A program made the translations under genes and the position numbers. DNA of 64,000 nucleotides from Arion vulgaris (taxonomy: Eukaryota; Mollusca; Gastropoda; Stylommatophora; Arionidae). The notes below the pieces were generated by a model. That model did not search any database and was not told where the DNA came from. It was given only the letters and a program-made list of their open reading frames with translations. The stretch covers positions 27,556,791 to 27,620,790 of the forward strand of contig CM036774.1 in the NCBI GenBank assembly GCA_020796225.1. The letters are read 5' to 3'. This document shows positions 43,375 through 54,655 of the stretch, one piece after another; position 1 is the stretch's first letter, and every line of letters begins with the position of its first letter.

Positions 43375-43650
43375 GGTCACTACATAGTTGTCACTACACA
43401 CTAACTTGAGTTTAGATGGGATCACTACAAGATATCCACTACACTAAGTCTGGACGTGGTCACTATAAGATGTCCACTACACTAACTTGAGTTTAGATGT
43501 GGTCACTACAAGTTGTCTACTACTCTAAGTCTGAACATGGTCACTACAAGATGTCCACTAGTCTAACTTGAGTTTAGACGTTGTCACTACAAGATGTCCA
43601 CTACTCTAACTTGAGTTTAGACGTGGTCACTACAAGATGTCCACTAGTCT
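43375..43650. repeat. ~43-bp minisatellite
   Basis: About seven copies of ggtcactacaagatgtccac followed by tactctaacttgagtttaga, with a shorter variant (taagtctggacg). Variation is in the middle of the unit. Confidence 0.9.
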
Positions 43651-43659
43651 AACTAAAAC

Positions 43660-44262
43660 TTTATTGTATGCAGATTACAGATAACTTGTTACAAAGCTTC
43701 ATCGGTTGGGGCTTTTCTTCATCTTCAGATTGATGACTCAAGTAGGTGCCTTCTCCGCATTCACTTTCCCCCAGCCCCGCCCTCACCACCCCTCATCCTA
43801 ATTTATGAATAGCTGTATCTAGGTTGGAACCCCGCGCCCCGATACATAAAACCGACATCGTCATGGCGGCAAAGTTTATTTATTGTTGGTATTTTGTCAG
43901 CGATTAAACAAATATACATTCTTAAAGCATTCTTGGTCGGGGTGAAAACTTCTTGCGTGACTCAGACAACTGCGTACTTGAAATTTGAAATCTGTTGCCT
44001 TGAACAGACAGACAGAGAGAGATCTTGATGTGAGAGAATTGTTTTTAAATAGACTTTCTCTGTTGTCTACTCACATAATCATTCTATTGTTGGGTGGTTT
44101 ATGGGGTCACGTGATGTCTAACCTCTTTATTTGCCAATGAAGCGCGCCAAGTAAGGACTGATTCAAACGCACTTAGCTTTAGTGATTTTAGCGATAACGC
44201 TAGCCTCTTCTAAGTATGTATTCCGTCCGGATATTTCAATAAATCTCCACTTTCTGTTTTCT
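43660..44262. other. Unassigned spacer
   Basis: Apparently single copy. Similarity of about 44130-44250 to 38600-38860 is weak. The only AATAAA-like signal is at about 44239. No coding region recognised. Confidence 0.45.
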
Positions 44263-44264
44263 TT

Positions 44265-44495
44265 TTATTAACTCCACCAATGTTACTCTTCATTAACTCC
44301 ACCAATGTTACTTTTTATTAACTCCACCAATGTTACTCTTCATTAACTCCACCAATGTTGCTCTTCATTAACTCCACCAATGTTACTTTTTATTAACTCC
44401 ACCAATGTTACTCTTCATTAACTCCACCAATGTTGCTCTTCATTAACTCCACCAATGTTACTTTTCATTAACTCCACCAATGTTACTCTTCATTA
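44265..44495. repeat. 25-bp minisatellite
   Basis: About ten copies of ttaactccaccaatgttact plus cttca, very homogeneous. Confidence 0.95.
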
Positions 44496-44549
44496 ATCAC
44501 TGTCAATGATTAATTCTTTTCACCTACTTGTTCATCTTAAATTTTGTCA

Positions 44550-44670
44550 GATTCCACACACACACACACACGCACGCACCCACGCACGCACACACATAGG
44601 CACACGCACACACAGCACACACACAGCACACATCACACACGCCACTGAAAATAGCCGCACACACACACCC
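44550..44670. repeat. (CA)n-rich microsatellite
   Basis: Imperfect acacac/gcacgc run. Confidence 0.9.
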
Positions 44671-44694
44671 GTTTTCTTATTGCTTTTACATTCT

Positions 44695-44855
44695 TCTTCT
44701 TGCACTTCTCTAATTCTGTTTTGTGTACACTTCTCTAATTCTGTTTTGTGTTCTTCTCTAATTCTGTTGTGTACTTTTAATTCTGTTTTGTATTTCTAAT
44801 TCTGTTTTGTGACCTTTCTAATTCTGTTTTGTCACTTCTCTATCTGTTTTGCCTC
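44695..44855. repeat. ~24-bp minisatellite
   Basis: About eight copies of cttctctaattctgttttgt, with truncated units. Confidence 0.88.
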
Positions 44856-44939
44856 ATAGGGTCAGATAAGATCATCTAGAATGGCTTTTGCGTGGTTTCA
44901 TAATAGTTTCACCGCTTCTGTTATTCAAGGTCCACCGGT

Positions 44940-45640
44940 GGATTACCTTCTGCTTTGTATCCACGGTACGGAGTAACATTGTTCTTTGTATCCACGGTAC
45001 GGAGGAACATTGTTCTTTGAGTCGCACTGTCTGTTGATAATCTGCTTATGTGGTCGAACCATTAAATTTGTTGTTTCTTGATGAAGTCTAGTACTGATGT
45101 TGTACCCACTATTTTTCCTGATGTCTTCATTTCTAAACCGGTCTCTTCTTGTTACTCCAAACGTTCTGCGTAGACACTTCATCTCCGTCGTGTCTAGCCT
45201 TTTTTTAGTATCGTTTGATGTCAGCGTCCATGTTTGGCACTGGTAGCATAACTTCGAACGAAAGATTGTGTTGAACATTGCTTTTATTTCTGTTCATGGT
45301 GATATGTTTGCATTTCAAAATTGGTGCCATTTGTCCTATCATTTGATTTGCTTTATTGCATTTAGGTTGAGATTCGTAAGTTATTCTTCCGTTTGCCGAA
45401 AAAATGCTCCCTAGGTGTGTAAATTCTTTGACTTGTTTTAATGGGCGATTGTCGATGGGATATAGATAGTATTTTCCTTTCTAGTGAATGTCATTACTTC
45501 TGTTTTGTCGATGTTTATTCTCATGTTGTATTCGTTACATGCTAACTTGAGTCTGTTAATCTGTTGTTGTAGCTGTTCCTCTGTTGTTGATATGGTTACC
45601 TGATCGTCGGCGTAAAGAAGACATCCTGCACTTGTAGGAT
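44940..45640 (-). mobile_element. LINE fragment: RT motif C to near the C-terminus
   Basis: Reading leftward: CLLYADDQVTI with YADD at 45603-45614, RINIDKTEVMTFTRKEN (motif D), FTHLGSIFSANGR (motif E), IFRSKLCYQCQTWTLTSND, LDTTEMKCLRRTFGVTRRD and RFRNEDIRK. Near the C-terminus an ~35-bp stretch (tttgtatccacggtacggag) is tandemly duplicated. Same family as 54800-55230 and related to 16210-16795. Frameshifted. Confidence 0.83.
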
Positions 45641-45985
45641 GACATCCACCACCATGGCTCAGATCAAATAAAGGTCAATTAAACAGCTAAACAATTGATA
45701 GTTCGTGTGACAAGCCCATGTATCCCTAATGACTTTAGAGTGTTCCTAGTCCAGAACGACTTCACAAAGTCACAGAAAGGGAATAAAGTGTAGACATACT
45801 TTTAGACTTAGGTCATAAAACCCAAATATACGACGAAAAATTATGCGGTTAAAGAGCAATAAATACACGAAGGAAGAGAAAGTGTGGGGACTGACTGTCA
45901 GCGAGACAGACTCAAAATATTTCCCGTAGGCCGAAATTTCGGATACCCTGCCATACACGTATATGATACCATACACAAACGTAGA
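45641..45985. other. Unassigned spacer
   Basis: No gene or repeat recognised. It precedes the tRNA-like array. Confidence 0.45.
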
Positions 45986-46510
45986 GGTTAGATGCTCGCA
46001 CATACCAGGAGTCTCTGGAACGTAGAGGTTAGTTGCTCGCACTTATACCAGGAGTCTCTGGGACGTAGAGGTTAGATGCTCACATACAGGGGTCTCTGCG
46101 ACGTAGAGGTTAGATGCTCACTATACCAGGGGTCTTGGGAAAGTAGAGGTTGTTGCTCAATTTACATCACCAGGGGTCTGGGACGTAGAAGGTTCACTGA
46201 CTCCATACACTACCAGGGGTCTCTGGAACGTAGAGGTTAGTTGCTCGCACATACCAGGAGTCTCTGGGACGTAGAGGTTAGGTGCTCGCACATACCAGGG
46301 GTCTCTGTGACGTAGAGGTTAGTTGCTCGCACATACCAGGAGTCTCTGGGACGTAGAGGTTAGGTGCTCGCACATACCAGGGGTCTCTGTGACGTAGAGG
46401 TTAGATGCTCGCACATACCAGGAGTCTCTGGACGTAGAGGTTAGTGTCGCACATACCAGGGGTCTCTGTGACGTAGAGGTTAGATGCTCGCACATACCAG
46501 GGGAGTCTCT
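45986..46510 (+). repeat. ~42-bp minisatellite derived from a tRNA-like SINE head
   Basis: About twelve to thirteen copies of gacgtagaggttagatgctc, then gcacataccaggggtctctg. Units resemble the 5' half of the tRNA-like head of the SINE that immediately follows (tggcgtagaggttaggtgc at about 46513), including the A-box region. The copies at 46090-46210 are eroded. Confidence 0.88.
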
Positions 46511-47022
46511 GTGGCGTAGAGGTTAGGTGCACGTCTCTTGTGCCAAAGGTACCAGGTTCGCTCCCTCATGGAGCAACCTGATATTTTTCAGAGATACCTG
46601 ATCTCAGTGTAGGTGAGATCGAGTTCCTAGTCCTATCGGAGACGGACGTTAAAACGTAGGTGTTGAATTTGAGCACGTAAAAGAACCCTTGGTAGTTCAA
46701 AATCGAGAAAAGCAGGCTGGAAAGCCGCTGCCCTGGCAAAATACATTAGAAAATATTTTTTAAAATAAAATTTCTTCACAAATATCTTCACCATCCTCAA
46801 ACTTAAATCGGGACACTCGTTCGCACTACGAGTTCTTCCTGCAGCTGAGATCTTCCTGTTTAAGAAAGGGATCGGAGCACAATGGTTATTCACCGAAGTG
46901 TAGAAGCATCGGACAACATGTTATTCACGAAGTGCAATAGAAGGATCGAGCACAGGTTATTCACCGAAGTGCAGAAGAAGGGATCGAGCCCATGGCTACT
47001 CACCGAAGTGTAATGATGATGG
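46511..47022 (+). mobile_element. SINE family C, longest copy with tRNA-like head
   Basis: The head has an exact A-box consensus match (TGGCGTAGAGG) and a B-box-like ggttcgctcc at about 46555. The body runs gatctcagtgtaggtgagat, cggagacggacgttaaaacg, gaaaagcaggctggaaagcc and so on. Near its end a ~38-bp segment with ttattcaccgaagtg is repeated four times (46880-47015), and the end is gtaatgatgatgg. The other copies (40900-41195 and 54655-55345) have the body and tail but not the head. Confidence 0.8.
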
Positions 47023-47879
47023 TCTATCGTGACTCCACAACATCCATATTAACTGATGGTAGTGAGCTACTCACGTACCTGATTCACCACGGTGGCAAGT
47101 TTGGAAGCAACGTTTATGGATTTTATATGATAGGATGCCAAGGCATAAGATTAGACAGTAAACCAGTAATAGTGCAGACAGACATAATAAAGAAAGGTCT
47201 CACACTTCTGATCCCAAAACAGTAGCGAGCAGACAGCAGTGCACGAGTTTGACGTAGGGAAGGACAAGGTGAGAAAACGGACAAGATGGCAGAAGTGGAG
47301 ATATGTATAAGTATCAATACGGTTCACAGACAGAAGATCATATAGTGTTTGTTATATTATTCATACCTACTGAACTATAACATTACAAAGGTAAAATAGA
47401 CTCACCGTTCGAAACAATGCAAACTACTGAACGTATAAGTGGTGCCTAGAAAAATCAACGACTTGTTTACTGTGGTTGATGGCTACGTCCTTTAGGATAT
47501 GCCAGGATTTTCACTAGACGTCCACATTAAAACTAAACAAGCACAAGAGATGCGGCTTATAGTAAGTTGATACAGTTAAGACAAGAATATAGACACTATT
47601 CGAAACTGTTAGTTCTGTGTTTCTGAATGAGAGTTCTAGCAGACGGCGGCAGTGTACTGATTCTTATCTTGAGCAAACACAGCATACAGGAAACGAGGCA
47701 TGAAGACAGTGCAGCTAGTGGTCCGTCTAGTCCTGCATGGCCTGTTAATGGACCAGCACCGACTTCCCACTCCGCAACCCATGTTCATTAGATTGCTATC
47801 AAGCATGTACATCTTGGCATACAGAGCTAGTTGTACAAAGAACGTCTTTTTGTACAGTTTTCTAGTGTTTGGACACACA
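47023..47879. other. Unassigned region with a SINE fragment
   Basis: Bases about 47405-47460 (gcaaactactgaacgtataa, tgcctagaaaaatca) match the tail of the SINE at 58690-58880. A 78-codon open frame (46992-47225, +) and a 119-codon one (47636-47995, -) have no domain that I recognise and overlap repeats at one end. I do not call them genes. Confidence 0.45.
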
Positions 47880-48925
47880 GCACGTGTGTGTTGTAAGAAC
47901 TGTGTGTCGTCTACTTGTGTGTTGTAAGAACTGTGTGTCGTCTTCTCGTATCTGTCGTCTACTTGTGTGTTGTAAACTGTGTTTCGTCTACTCATGTATG
48001 TCCTTTACTCGTGTGTATAGTCTACTCGTGTGTGTAGTCTACTTGTGTGTGTAGTCTACTCGTGTGTGTAGTCTACTCGTGTGTGTAGTCTACTTGTGTG
48101 TGTAGTCTACTCGTGTGTGTAGTCTACTTGTGTATGTGTTGTAAGACTGTGTGTAGTTTACTCGTGTGTGTAGTCTACTCGTGTGTGTAGTCTACTTATG
48201 TATGTGTTGTAAGACTGTGTGTAGTTTACTCGTGTGTGTAGTCTACTCGTGTGTGTAGTCTACTCGTGTGTGTAGTCTACTTGTGTATGTGTTGTAAGAC
48301 TGTGTGTAGTCTACTCGTGTGTGTAGTCTACTTGTGTGTGTAGTCTACTCGTGTGTGTCGTCTACGTGTGCATGTGTTGTAAGACTGTGTGTCGTCTACT
48401 TGTGTGTGTGATGTAAGACTGTGTCGTCTACTTGTCATGTGTTGTAGACTGTGTGTCGTCTACTTGTGTGTGTGATGTAAGACTGTGTCGTCTACTCGTG
48501 TGTGTAGTCTACTCTGTGTGTAGTCTACTCGTGTGTGTAGTCTACTCGTGTGTGTAGTCTACTCGTGTGCGTAGTCTACTCGTGTGTGTAGTCTACTTGT
48601 GTATGTGTTATAAGATTGTGTGTAGTCTACTCGTGTGTATAGTCTACTCGTGTGTGTAGTCTACTCGTGTGTATAGTCTACTCGTGTGTGTAGTCTACTC
48701 GTGTGTGTAGTCTACTCGTGTATGTGTTGTAAGACTGTGTATACTCGTGTGTGTATTATAACAATGTGTGTCGTCTACTCGTGTGTGTATTATAACAATG
48801 TGTGTCGTCTACTCGTGTGTGTATTATAACAATGTGTGTCGTCTACTCGTGTGTGTATTATAACAATGTGTGTCGTCTACTCGTGTGTATTGTAAGACTG
48901 TGTGTACTCTACTGGTGTGTTGAGA
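47880..48925. repeat. 17-bp minisatellite
   Basis: About 55 copies of tactcgtgtgtgtagtc, with longer inserts reading tgtgttgtaagactgtgtg at irregular spacing. Near 48745-48885 there is a distinct sub-array of four ~38-bp units (gtgtgtattataacaatg). Confidence 0.95.
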
Positions 48926-49074
48926 TTCATGTATGTCAGACACATTCATAGTTTACCTTGCCTTCAGAATAACAAGACCTCCCTCAGGTATTGTTCAACT
49001 ACCCTCGTCTCATTCTTTCTCAACTTCGACCACTGTCAATATATTCAGCTATTACATTATATTATTCAAGAGAA

Positions 49075-49378
49075 ACAGGTGGTCTAGTGGGTAGAATATG
49101 AGGCTCTTAATATTGTAGTCGTGATGTCGAGCCCAGAAACGAGTGGTCTAGTGAGTAGAACAGGAGGCTCTTAATATTGTAGTCGTGATGTCGGCCCAGA
49201 AACAGGTGGTCTAGTGGGTAGAACATGAGGCTAGTCGTGATGTCGAGCCCAGAAGCAGGTGGTCTAGTGAGTAGAACAGGAGGCTCTTAATATTGTAGTC
49301 GTGATGTCGAGCCCAGAAACAGGTGGTCTAGTGAGTAGAACAGGAGGCTCAGTATAGTCGTGATGTCGAACCCAGAAA
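49075..49378 (+). repeat. ~62-bp minisatellite whose unit is tRNA-like
   Basis: Five copies of aaacaggtggtctagtgagt, agaacaggaggctcttaata, ttgtagtcgtgatgtcgagc and ccag. Each has an exact A-box consensus match (TGGTCTAGTGG in the g-variants) and a B-box-like GTCGAGCC. Copies 3 and 5 have internal deletions. No cloverleaf could be drawn reliably, so these are not called tRNA genes. Confidence 0.88.
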
Positions 49379-49452
49379 TTATGTGTGTTTACTTCCGAAG
49401 ACTAGAAGTTAAACGAATCCAAACTGAACGCTCTCATCTGTTCCAACAGTGT

Positions 49453-49454
<2 letters not shown>

Positions 49455-49487
<33 letters not shown>

Positions 49488-49555
49488 ATATATATCTCCG
49501 TCTTTCTCTCTCCCTCTCTATCTATCTCTCTCTCTCTCTCTGCCCCTCTCTCTCT
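49455..49555. repeat. (CT)n/(TA)n microsatellite
   Basis: Short CT runs around a tatctatctatatatata core. Confidence 0.92.
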
Positions 49556-49927
49556 AACACGCATACACAAACAATGCAACCACACATCACTATTTATAAA
49601 AACAGAATAGGCCATCATCATCATCAAGTATCGTGACGGCTGGCGTAGGAGATCACGGATCTTCACACATCTCTGTCCCTGATATTTGTTATCATCTCAG
49701 ATATTGACATTCTTCCGTGCCATGAAGTCAAGCTGTCTAACATTATCTCTCTCTGTCTTCATCTGTCTCGTTTCCAATCAATTTTACCGGTTGTGACAAT
49801 GTGTTCTAAACCTCCCCTTCTCATCACAAGGTCCAGAAAAATGATGACTGCCTCTTTCTAAAAGTGTCACTATTTTCTGTATCGTAGGGAAAAAACTCAA
49901 CATTAATTTTGTGAGGTAAATAATAAG
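49556..49927. other. Unassigned spacer
   Basis: Contains catcatcatcatcaa at 49613-49627 beside gtgacggctggcgtaggaga. It may be the end of a decayed element, but no family was recognised. Confidence 0.4.
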
Positions 49928-50145
49928 TGAGTTCTTCAGTGAGTTCTTCAGTGAGTTCTATTCAGTGAGTTCATTCTTCAGTGAGTTCTTCAGTAGTTTC
50001 AGAGTTCTTCAGTGAGTTCTTCAGTGAGTTCTTCAGTGAGTTATTCAGTGAGGTCTTCAGTGAGTTATTCAGTGATGTCTTCAGTGAGTTCTTCAATGAG
50101 TTCTACAGTGAGTTCTTCAGTGAGTTCTTCAGTGAGTTCTTCAGT
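49928..50145. repeat. 12-bp minisatellite
   Basis: About seventeen copies of gtgagttcttca, with a few indels near 49960-50000. Confidence 0.94.
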
Positions 50146-50640
50146 GTGAGATATCTATAAATATATACATAAAACTGTCAAGTCTTGCCACTTCAGATGG
50201 AGTTTTGTTTTCGTTTCTGAGCACGACGCTGGGGGATTGTATAGAATGACAATCTTTAATTCAATCACACATGACAATCTTTAATTCAATCACACATGAC
50301 AATCTTTAATTCAATCACACATCATGTCTCCCGAACTAATCATGCTTCCTGAACGACTTGTTGACATATGTCAACTTTGATGATGTCAACAGATTTAATA
50401 TTAGACAAGGAGAACGTTGACTTTGGTGTCGTCAGATTTGGGAGACATTTAATGAACTTTTCGTTTACATTTAAGCACCGCTGATAAACTGACTAAGCTG
50501 AGCCGATATTTCCTGATACCTGGCAGGTATAAACTACGGTCAGGTATGAATAAGCTCAGGTATAGATAGGGTCAGGTATGAATAAGATATGTCATATGTT
50601 CTAAAGAATACAGAATTCACAACCGGAATGTCGTCTATTC
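50146..50640. other. Unassigned, with a three-copy 25-bp repeat
   Basis: Bases 50246-50322 hold three copies of catgacaatctttaattcaa plus tcaca. Around 50525-50590 there are a few copies of gtcaggtatgaataag. The rest is unique. Confidence 0.6.
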
Positions 50641-50642
50641 TA

Positions 50643-50644
50643 GT

Positions 50645-50697
<53 letters not shown>
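50643..50697. repeat. (TA)n microsatellite
   Basis: About 26 uninterrupted TA dinucleotides. Confidence 0.97.
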
Positions 50698-50701
<4 letters not shown>

Positions 50702-50954
50702 ACAGGTACGTTCGTGTCAATAACATCGGTTTTTGTAAGTGACATGCGCAGAAGGAATGAGAATTTGGAAATACCGTAATCGTCCTAGTTTATTTGGGAT
50801 TCAATCCCGGAAAGAAGCAGGGGGTAGGGGGTAAGAGGTGGCGGAGAGAAGACAGGACAATTAAAGTGCACACACATTAAGAGCTTACAGTCTTGGGTCT
50901 TCTTATTTGAAATTTGCGGACTTATTGTACAGCTGAAACTGTCCTTTACGAATT

Positions 50955-51245
50955 CAGGTTTGTGTAAGTCGGTTGTTGGACTCAGATTGTGTAAATCTGA
51001 AGTTGGTGGTGATCTCTGTGGTTTTAGTAGTGTAAATATGATGTTGGTGATCACTGCGGTTTTGCTCATGTAAATCTGAAGTTGGTGGCGGGCTCTGTGG
51101 TTTTAGTAGTGTAAATATGAAGTTGGTGGTGGTCTCTGAGGTTTTAGTCGTGTAAATCTGTTGTCTGTGATCACTGCGGTTTTGCTTATGTAAATCTGAA
51201 GTTGGTAGTTTTAGTAGTGTAAATATGATGTTGGTGGCTCTGATG
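50955..51245. repeat. ~50-bp minisatellite
   Basis: Six copies of gttggtggtgatctctgtgg, ttttagtagtgtaaatatga or close variants. Two alternating types differ in gatcactgcggttttgct. Confidence 0.88.
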
Positions 51246-51434
51246 TAACCAAAAAAACCTAGATCTGTAGTTTTTCTTCGCTGCTAACTTTCAACACCTC
51301 CACGATACTGACTCTCATAATGGTAACAGTCAGCACTAGACTACCAACATTGCCACAGCGTTATGGATCAAGAGAAATAAGATGTTTCTTATGTCCTTTG
51401 TTCCCATATCGTATGTTGTACACATCACCTAATG

Positions 51435-53015
51435 TATGTGGTACTATCTTACCATCATATCTTACCATCTTATCTTACCATCATATCTTACCCATATCTT
51501 ACCATCTATCTTACCATCTTACTCCTTATCTTACCATCTTATCTTACCATCTTATCTTACCATCATATCTACCTATCTTACCATCTTATCTTACACATAT
51601 CTTACCATCTTATCTTACCATCATATCTTACCCATATCTTACCATCTATCTTACCATCATATCTTACCATCTTATCTTACCATCATATCTTACCATATCT
51701 TACCATCTTATCTTACCATCATATCTTACCATCTTATCTTACCATCTTATCTTACCATCATATCTTACCATCATATCTTACCATCATATCTTACCATCTT
51801 ATCTTACCATCTTATCTTACCATCTATCTACCATATCTTACCCATCTTATCTTACCATCTTATCTTACCATCATATCTTACCATCTTATCTTACCATCAT
51901 ATCTTACCATATCTTACCCATCATCTTACCATCTTATCTTACCCATATCTTACCATCATATCTTACCCATATCTTACCATCATATCTTACCATCATATCT
52001 TACCATCATATCTTACCATATCTTACCATCTTATCTTACCATCTTATCTTACCATCATATCTTACCATCATATCTTACCCATATCTTACCCATATCTTAC
52101 CATCATATCTTACCCATATCTTACCATCATATCTTACCCATATCTTACCATCATATCTTACCATCATATCTTACCATCATATCTTACCATCTTATCTTAC
52201 CATCATATCTTACCATCATATCTTACCATCATTTACCCATATCTTACCATCTTATCTTACCATCATATCTTACCATCATATCTTACCATCTTATCTTACC
52301 ATCATATCTTACCATCTTATCTTACCTCATATCTTACCATCATATCTTACCTCATATCTTACCACTTATCTTACTATCTTACCATCTTATCTTACCCATA
52401 TCTTACCATCTTATCTTACCCTATCTTACCATCTTATCTTACCACTTATCTTACCATTATCTTACCCTTATCTTACCATCTTATCTTAACCATATCTTAC
52501 CATCTTATCTTACCCAAATCTATATTACTTACCCATATCTTACCATATTATTTACCCATATCTTACCCATATCTTACCACTTATCTTACCATCATATCTT
52601 ACCATCTTATCTTACCCATATTTTACCCATATCTTACCATCTTATCTTACCCATATCTTACCACTATTTTACCCATATCTTACCACTTATCTTACCCATA
52701 TCTTACCCATATCTTACCTCTTATCTTACCTCTTATTTTACCCATATCTTACCATCTTATCTTACCCATATTTCCATCTATCTTACCCATGTCTTACCCA
52801 TATCTTACCACTTATCTTACCCATATCTTCCCATATCTTACCATCTTATCTTACCATCTTATCTTACCCATATCTTACCCACTTATCTTACCCATATCTT
52901 ACCATCTTATCTTACCCATATCTTACCCATATCTTACCATCTTATCTTACCCATATCTTACCATCTTATCTTACCCATATCTTACCATCTTATCTTACCC
53001 ATATCTTACCCATAT
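51435..53015. repeat. 13-bp minisatellite
   Basis: About 120 copies of cttaccatcttat, alternating with cttaccatcata and cttacccatat types. The proportion of the ccatat form rises from left to right. All three + frames stay open for hundreds of codons because the unit has no stop in any frame, which is an artefact. Confidence 0.97.
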
Positions 53016-53199
53016 CATTGACTTGTTAGTCTGTCTGAAGAAGAAGTCGTCAACGTTACCTTATATGTCATATAGAAAGAAAAATATCAGTAAAAGTAAA
53101 GGAACCCTTTTTCATACCACAAGGTATATTGGGTAATACGGTGTTACGCCCCTATTTTTCATTGACCGTCAGCACACGATAAGAAATGTGGTCAACATC

Positions 53200-53365
53200 T
53201 AGCCGTCCGCCTTTACTTCCCATTGGTTTTTCCCGGTACCCAAATGAGGCTGGGTGGATCTGGGAGCCGTTACGATCGGAGAACAATTCCACACCACTGT
53301 AGAATTGAACCCGAACCACTAGCATAAAAGCGAGTTCCTAACAACTACGCCACTGCGGCTCTCCT
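53200..53365 (-). mobile_element. tRNA-derived SINE head
   Basis: On the - strand an exact A-box consensus match (TGGCGTAGTTG) and a B box (GGTTCAATTC) are separated by a normal tRNA distance, between gagagccgcag and gtggtgtggaattg. The body toward 53200 (tctgatcgtaacggctccca) is short. One copy only in this window. Confidence 0.7.
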
Positions 53366-54185
53366 AGTCAATTTATAGAGAGTGTTAAAACACTTTTAAC
53401 TTCTCAGTTGATCTCTGACCTTTCATATTTAAATAGTTGTAGAAACACACCGGGGGACGCCAACATTAAAATATCAAGCAAAGAAAAGATATTGGTGGGA
53501 GGAGGCGGAGGGAGAACTTACTTTTATATCTGATCATTTTTTAGAGCCTACACTACAAAATACATTGGGGGGAAAAATGTCAGTAACTAGGGCATGTCCG
53601 ACCAGGTTTTCGAACCGTCAACAGCTTTTAAATAGTTGTGTTCTCTTGAATGCTTGCTTATATCCAAGCCCTGGATGTGAATGCAGTGTAAGGAACACTG
53701 AGAAGAATTGAATGAATTCATTTCTTGTAATCAGAGATCAGCAATGAAATACGAAGCCAGGCTTAACAGAGAGCTCTGCAGGGAAGCCAAGTTGTATTTG
53801 TACCAGGCCTGAAGACGACCTTCGAGGTCACCCGACTCCAACTTTACACCTATGCTATGTCACGTGGTTTAGTTCTGAGTAGGACCACAACCAGATTCTA
53901 TAGCCAGAAACTACGTCGACCGCGGACCAACTGTCTTAAATATGATTGTAATTGCTAAATTTGGTTTCTGTTGAGACATTAGAGATGGTGTCCTTGAACA
54001 TGCGTACATGTAAGTGTAGTAGTGTACACATTCTTGCTGGTGTACATCTTACAAGCTAGATATAACCGGTTAGAAGGGGGAGATGGTGGCGAAGCTCGTC
54101 GTTTCGTTGTGAGACCAGTGTGCTGGGAGGGAATGTTGAAGGGTTAAGGGTTATGACCTCTTGCCCTGTCTGACATTTTACAAGT
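53366..54185. other. Unassigned spacer
   Basis: Apparently unique and without coding signal. Short GGGAGGAGGCGGAGG near 53498 is the only compositional feature. Confidence 0.5.
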
Positions 54186-54189
54186 GTTT

Positions 54190-54520
54190 TTCGCATACAA
54201 GTTACTCTACTATCTGATGTTACACACATACAAGTTACTCTACTATCTGATGTTACACACATACAAGTTACTCTACTATCTAATGTTACACACATACAAG
54301 TTACTCTACTATCTGATGTTACACACATACAAGTTACTCTACTATCTAATGTTACACACATACAAGTTACTCTACTATCTAATGTTACACACATACAAGT
54401 TACTCTACTATCTGATGTTACACACATACAAGTTACTCAACTATCTAATGTTACACACATACAAGTTACTCTACTATCTAATGTTACACACATACAAGTT
54501 ACCTTAGTTGCTGATGTTAC
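54190..54520. repeat. 33-bp minisatellite
   Basis: Ten almost identical copies of tacacacatacaagttactc, tactatctgatgt. Because 33 is a multiple of three, both strands have a long open frame with an 11-residue period. These are regarded as artefacts. Confidence 0.96.
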
Positions 54521-54574
54521 ACACGCATACAGCATGTGCCTGGACCAGAGACGAGTGCATTTGCAAGAAATTCC

Positions 54575-54655
54575 CTCATGCACCTTATCATGCACCTCAT
54601 CATGCACATCATCGTGCACCTCATCGTGCACCTCATCGTGCACCTCATCAGCATT
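54575..54655. repeat. 12-bp minisatellite
   Basis: About seven copies of catcatgcacct/catcgtgcacct. Confidence 0.9.

Noticed and set aside
46992..47225. 78-codon + strand open frame (begins MATHRSVMMMVYRD)
   Set aside because: Its start lies inside the SINE 3' end and the rest shows no family resemblance. Probably chance.
47636..47995. 119-codon - strand open frame containing a cysteine-rich stretch
   Set aside because: It runs from a minisatellite into unique sequence, has no recognisable domain, and the alternative + strand frame is equally plausible.
49075..49378. Cluster of true tRNA genes
   Set aside because: A- and B-box-like motifs are present, but I could not draw acceptor, anticodon and T stems that pair. 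The units look like decayed tRNA-like sequence.
51320..53136. Three overlapping + strand open frames of 389-566 codons
   Set aside because: The 13-bp unit lacks stop codons in every frame. The products are pure repeat translations, and all three frames are open together.
54056..54507. Cysteine-containing 11-residue repeat protein on the - strand and a leucine/tyrosine-rich one on the + strand
   Set aside because: A 33-bp array keeps both strands open automatically. There is no start context, no flanking exon and no domain.
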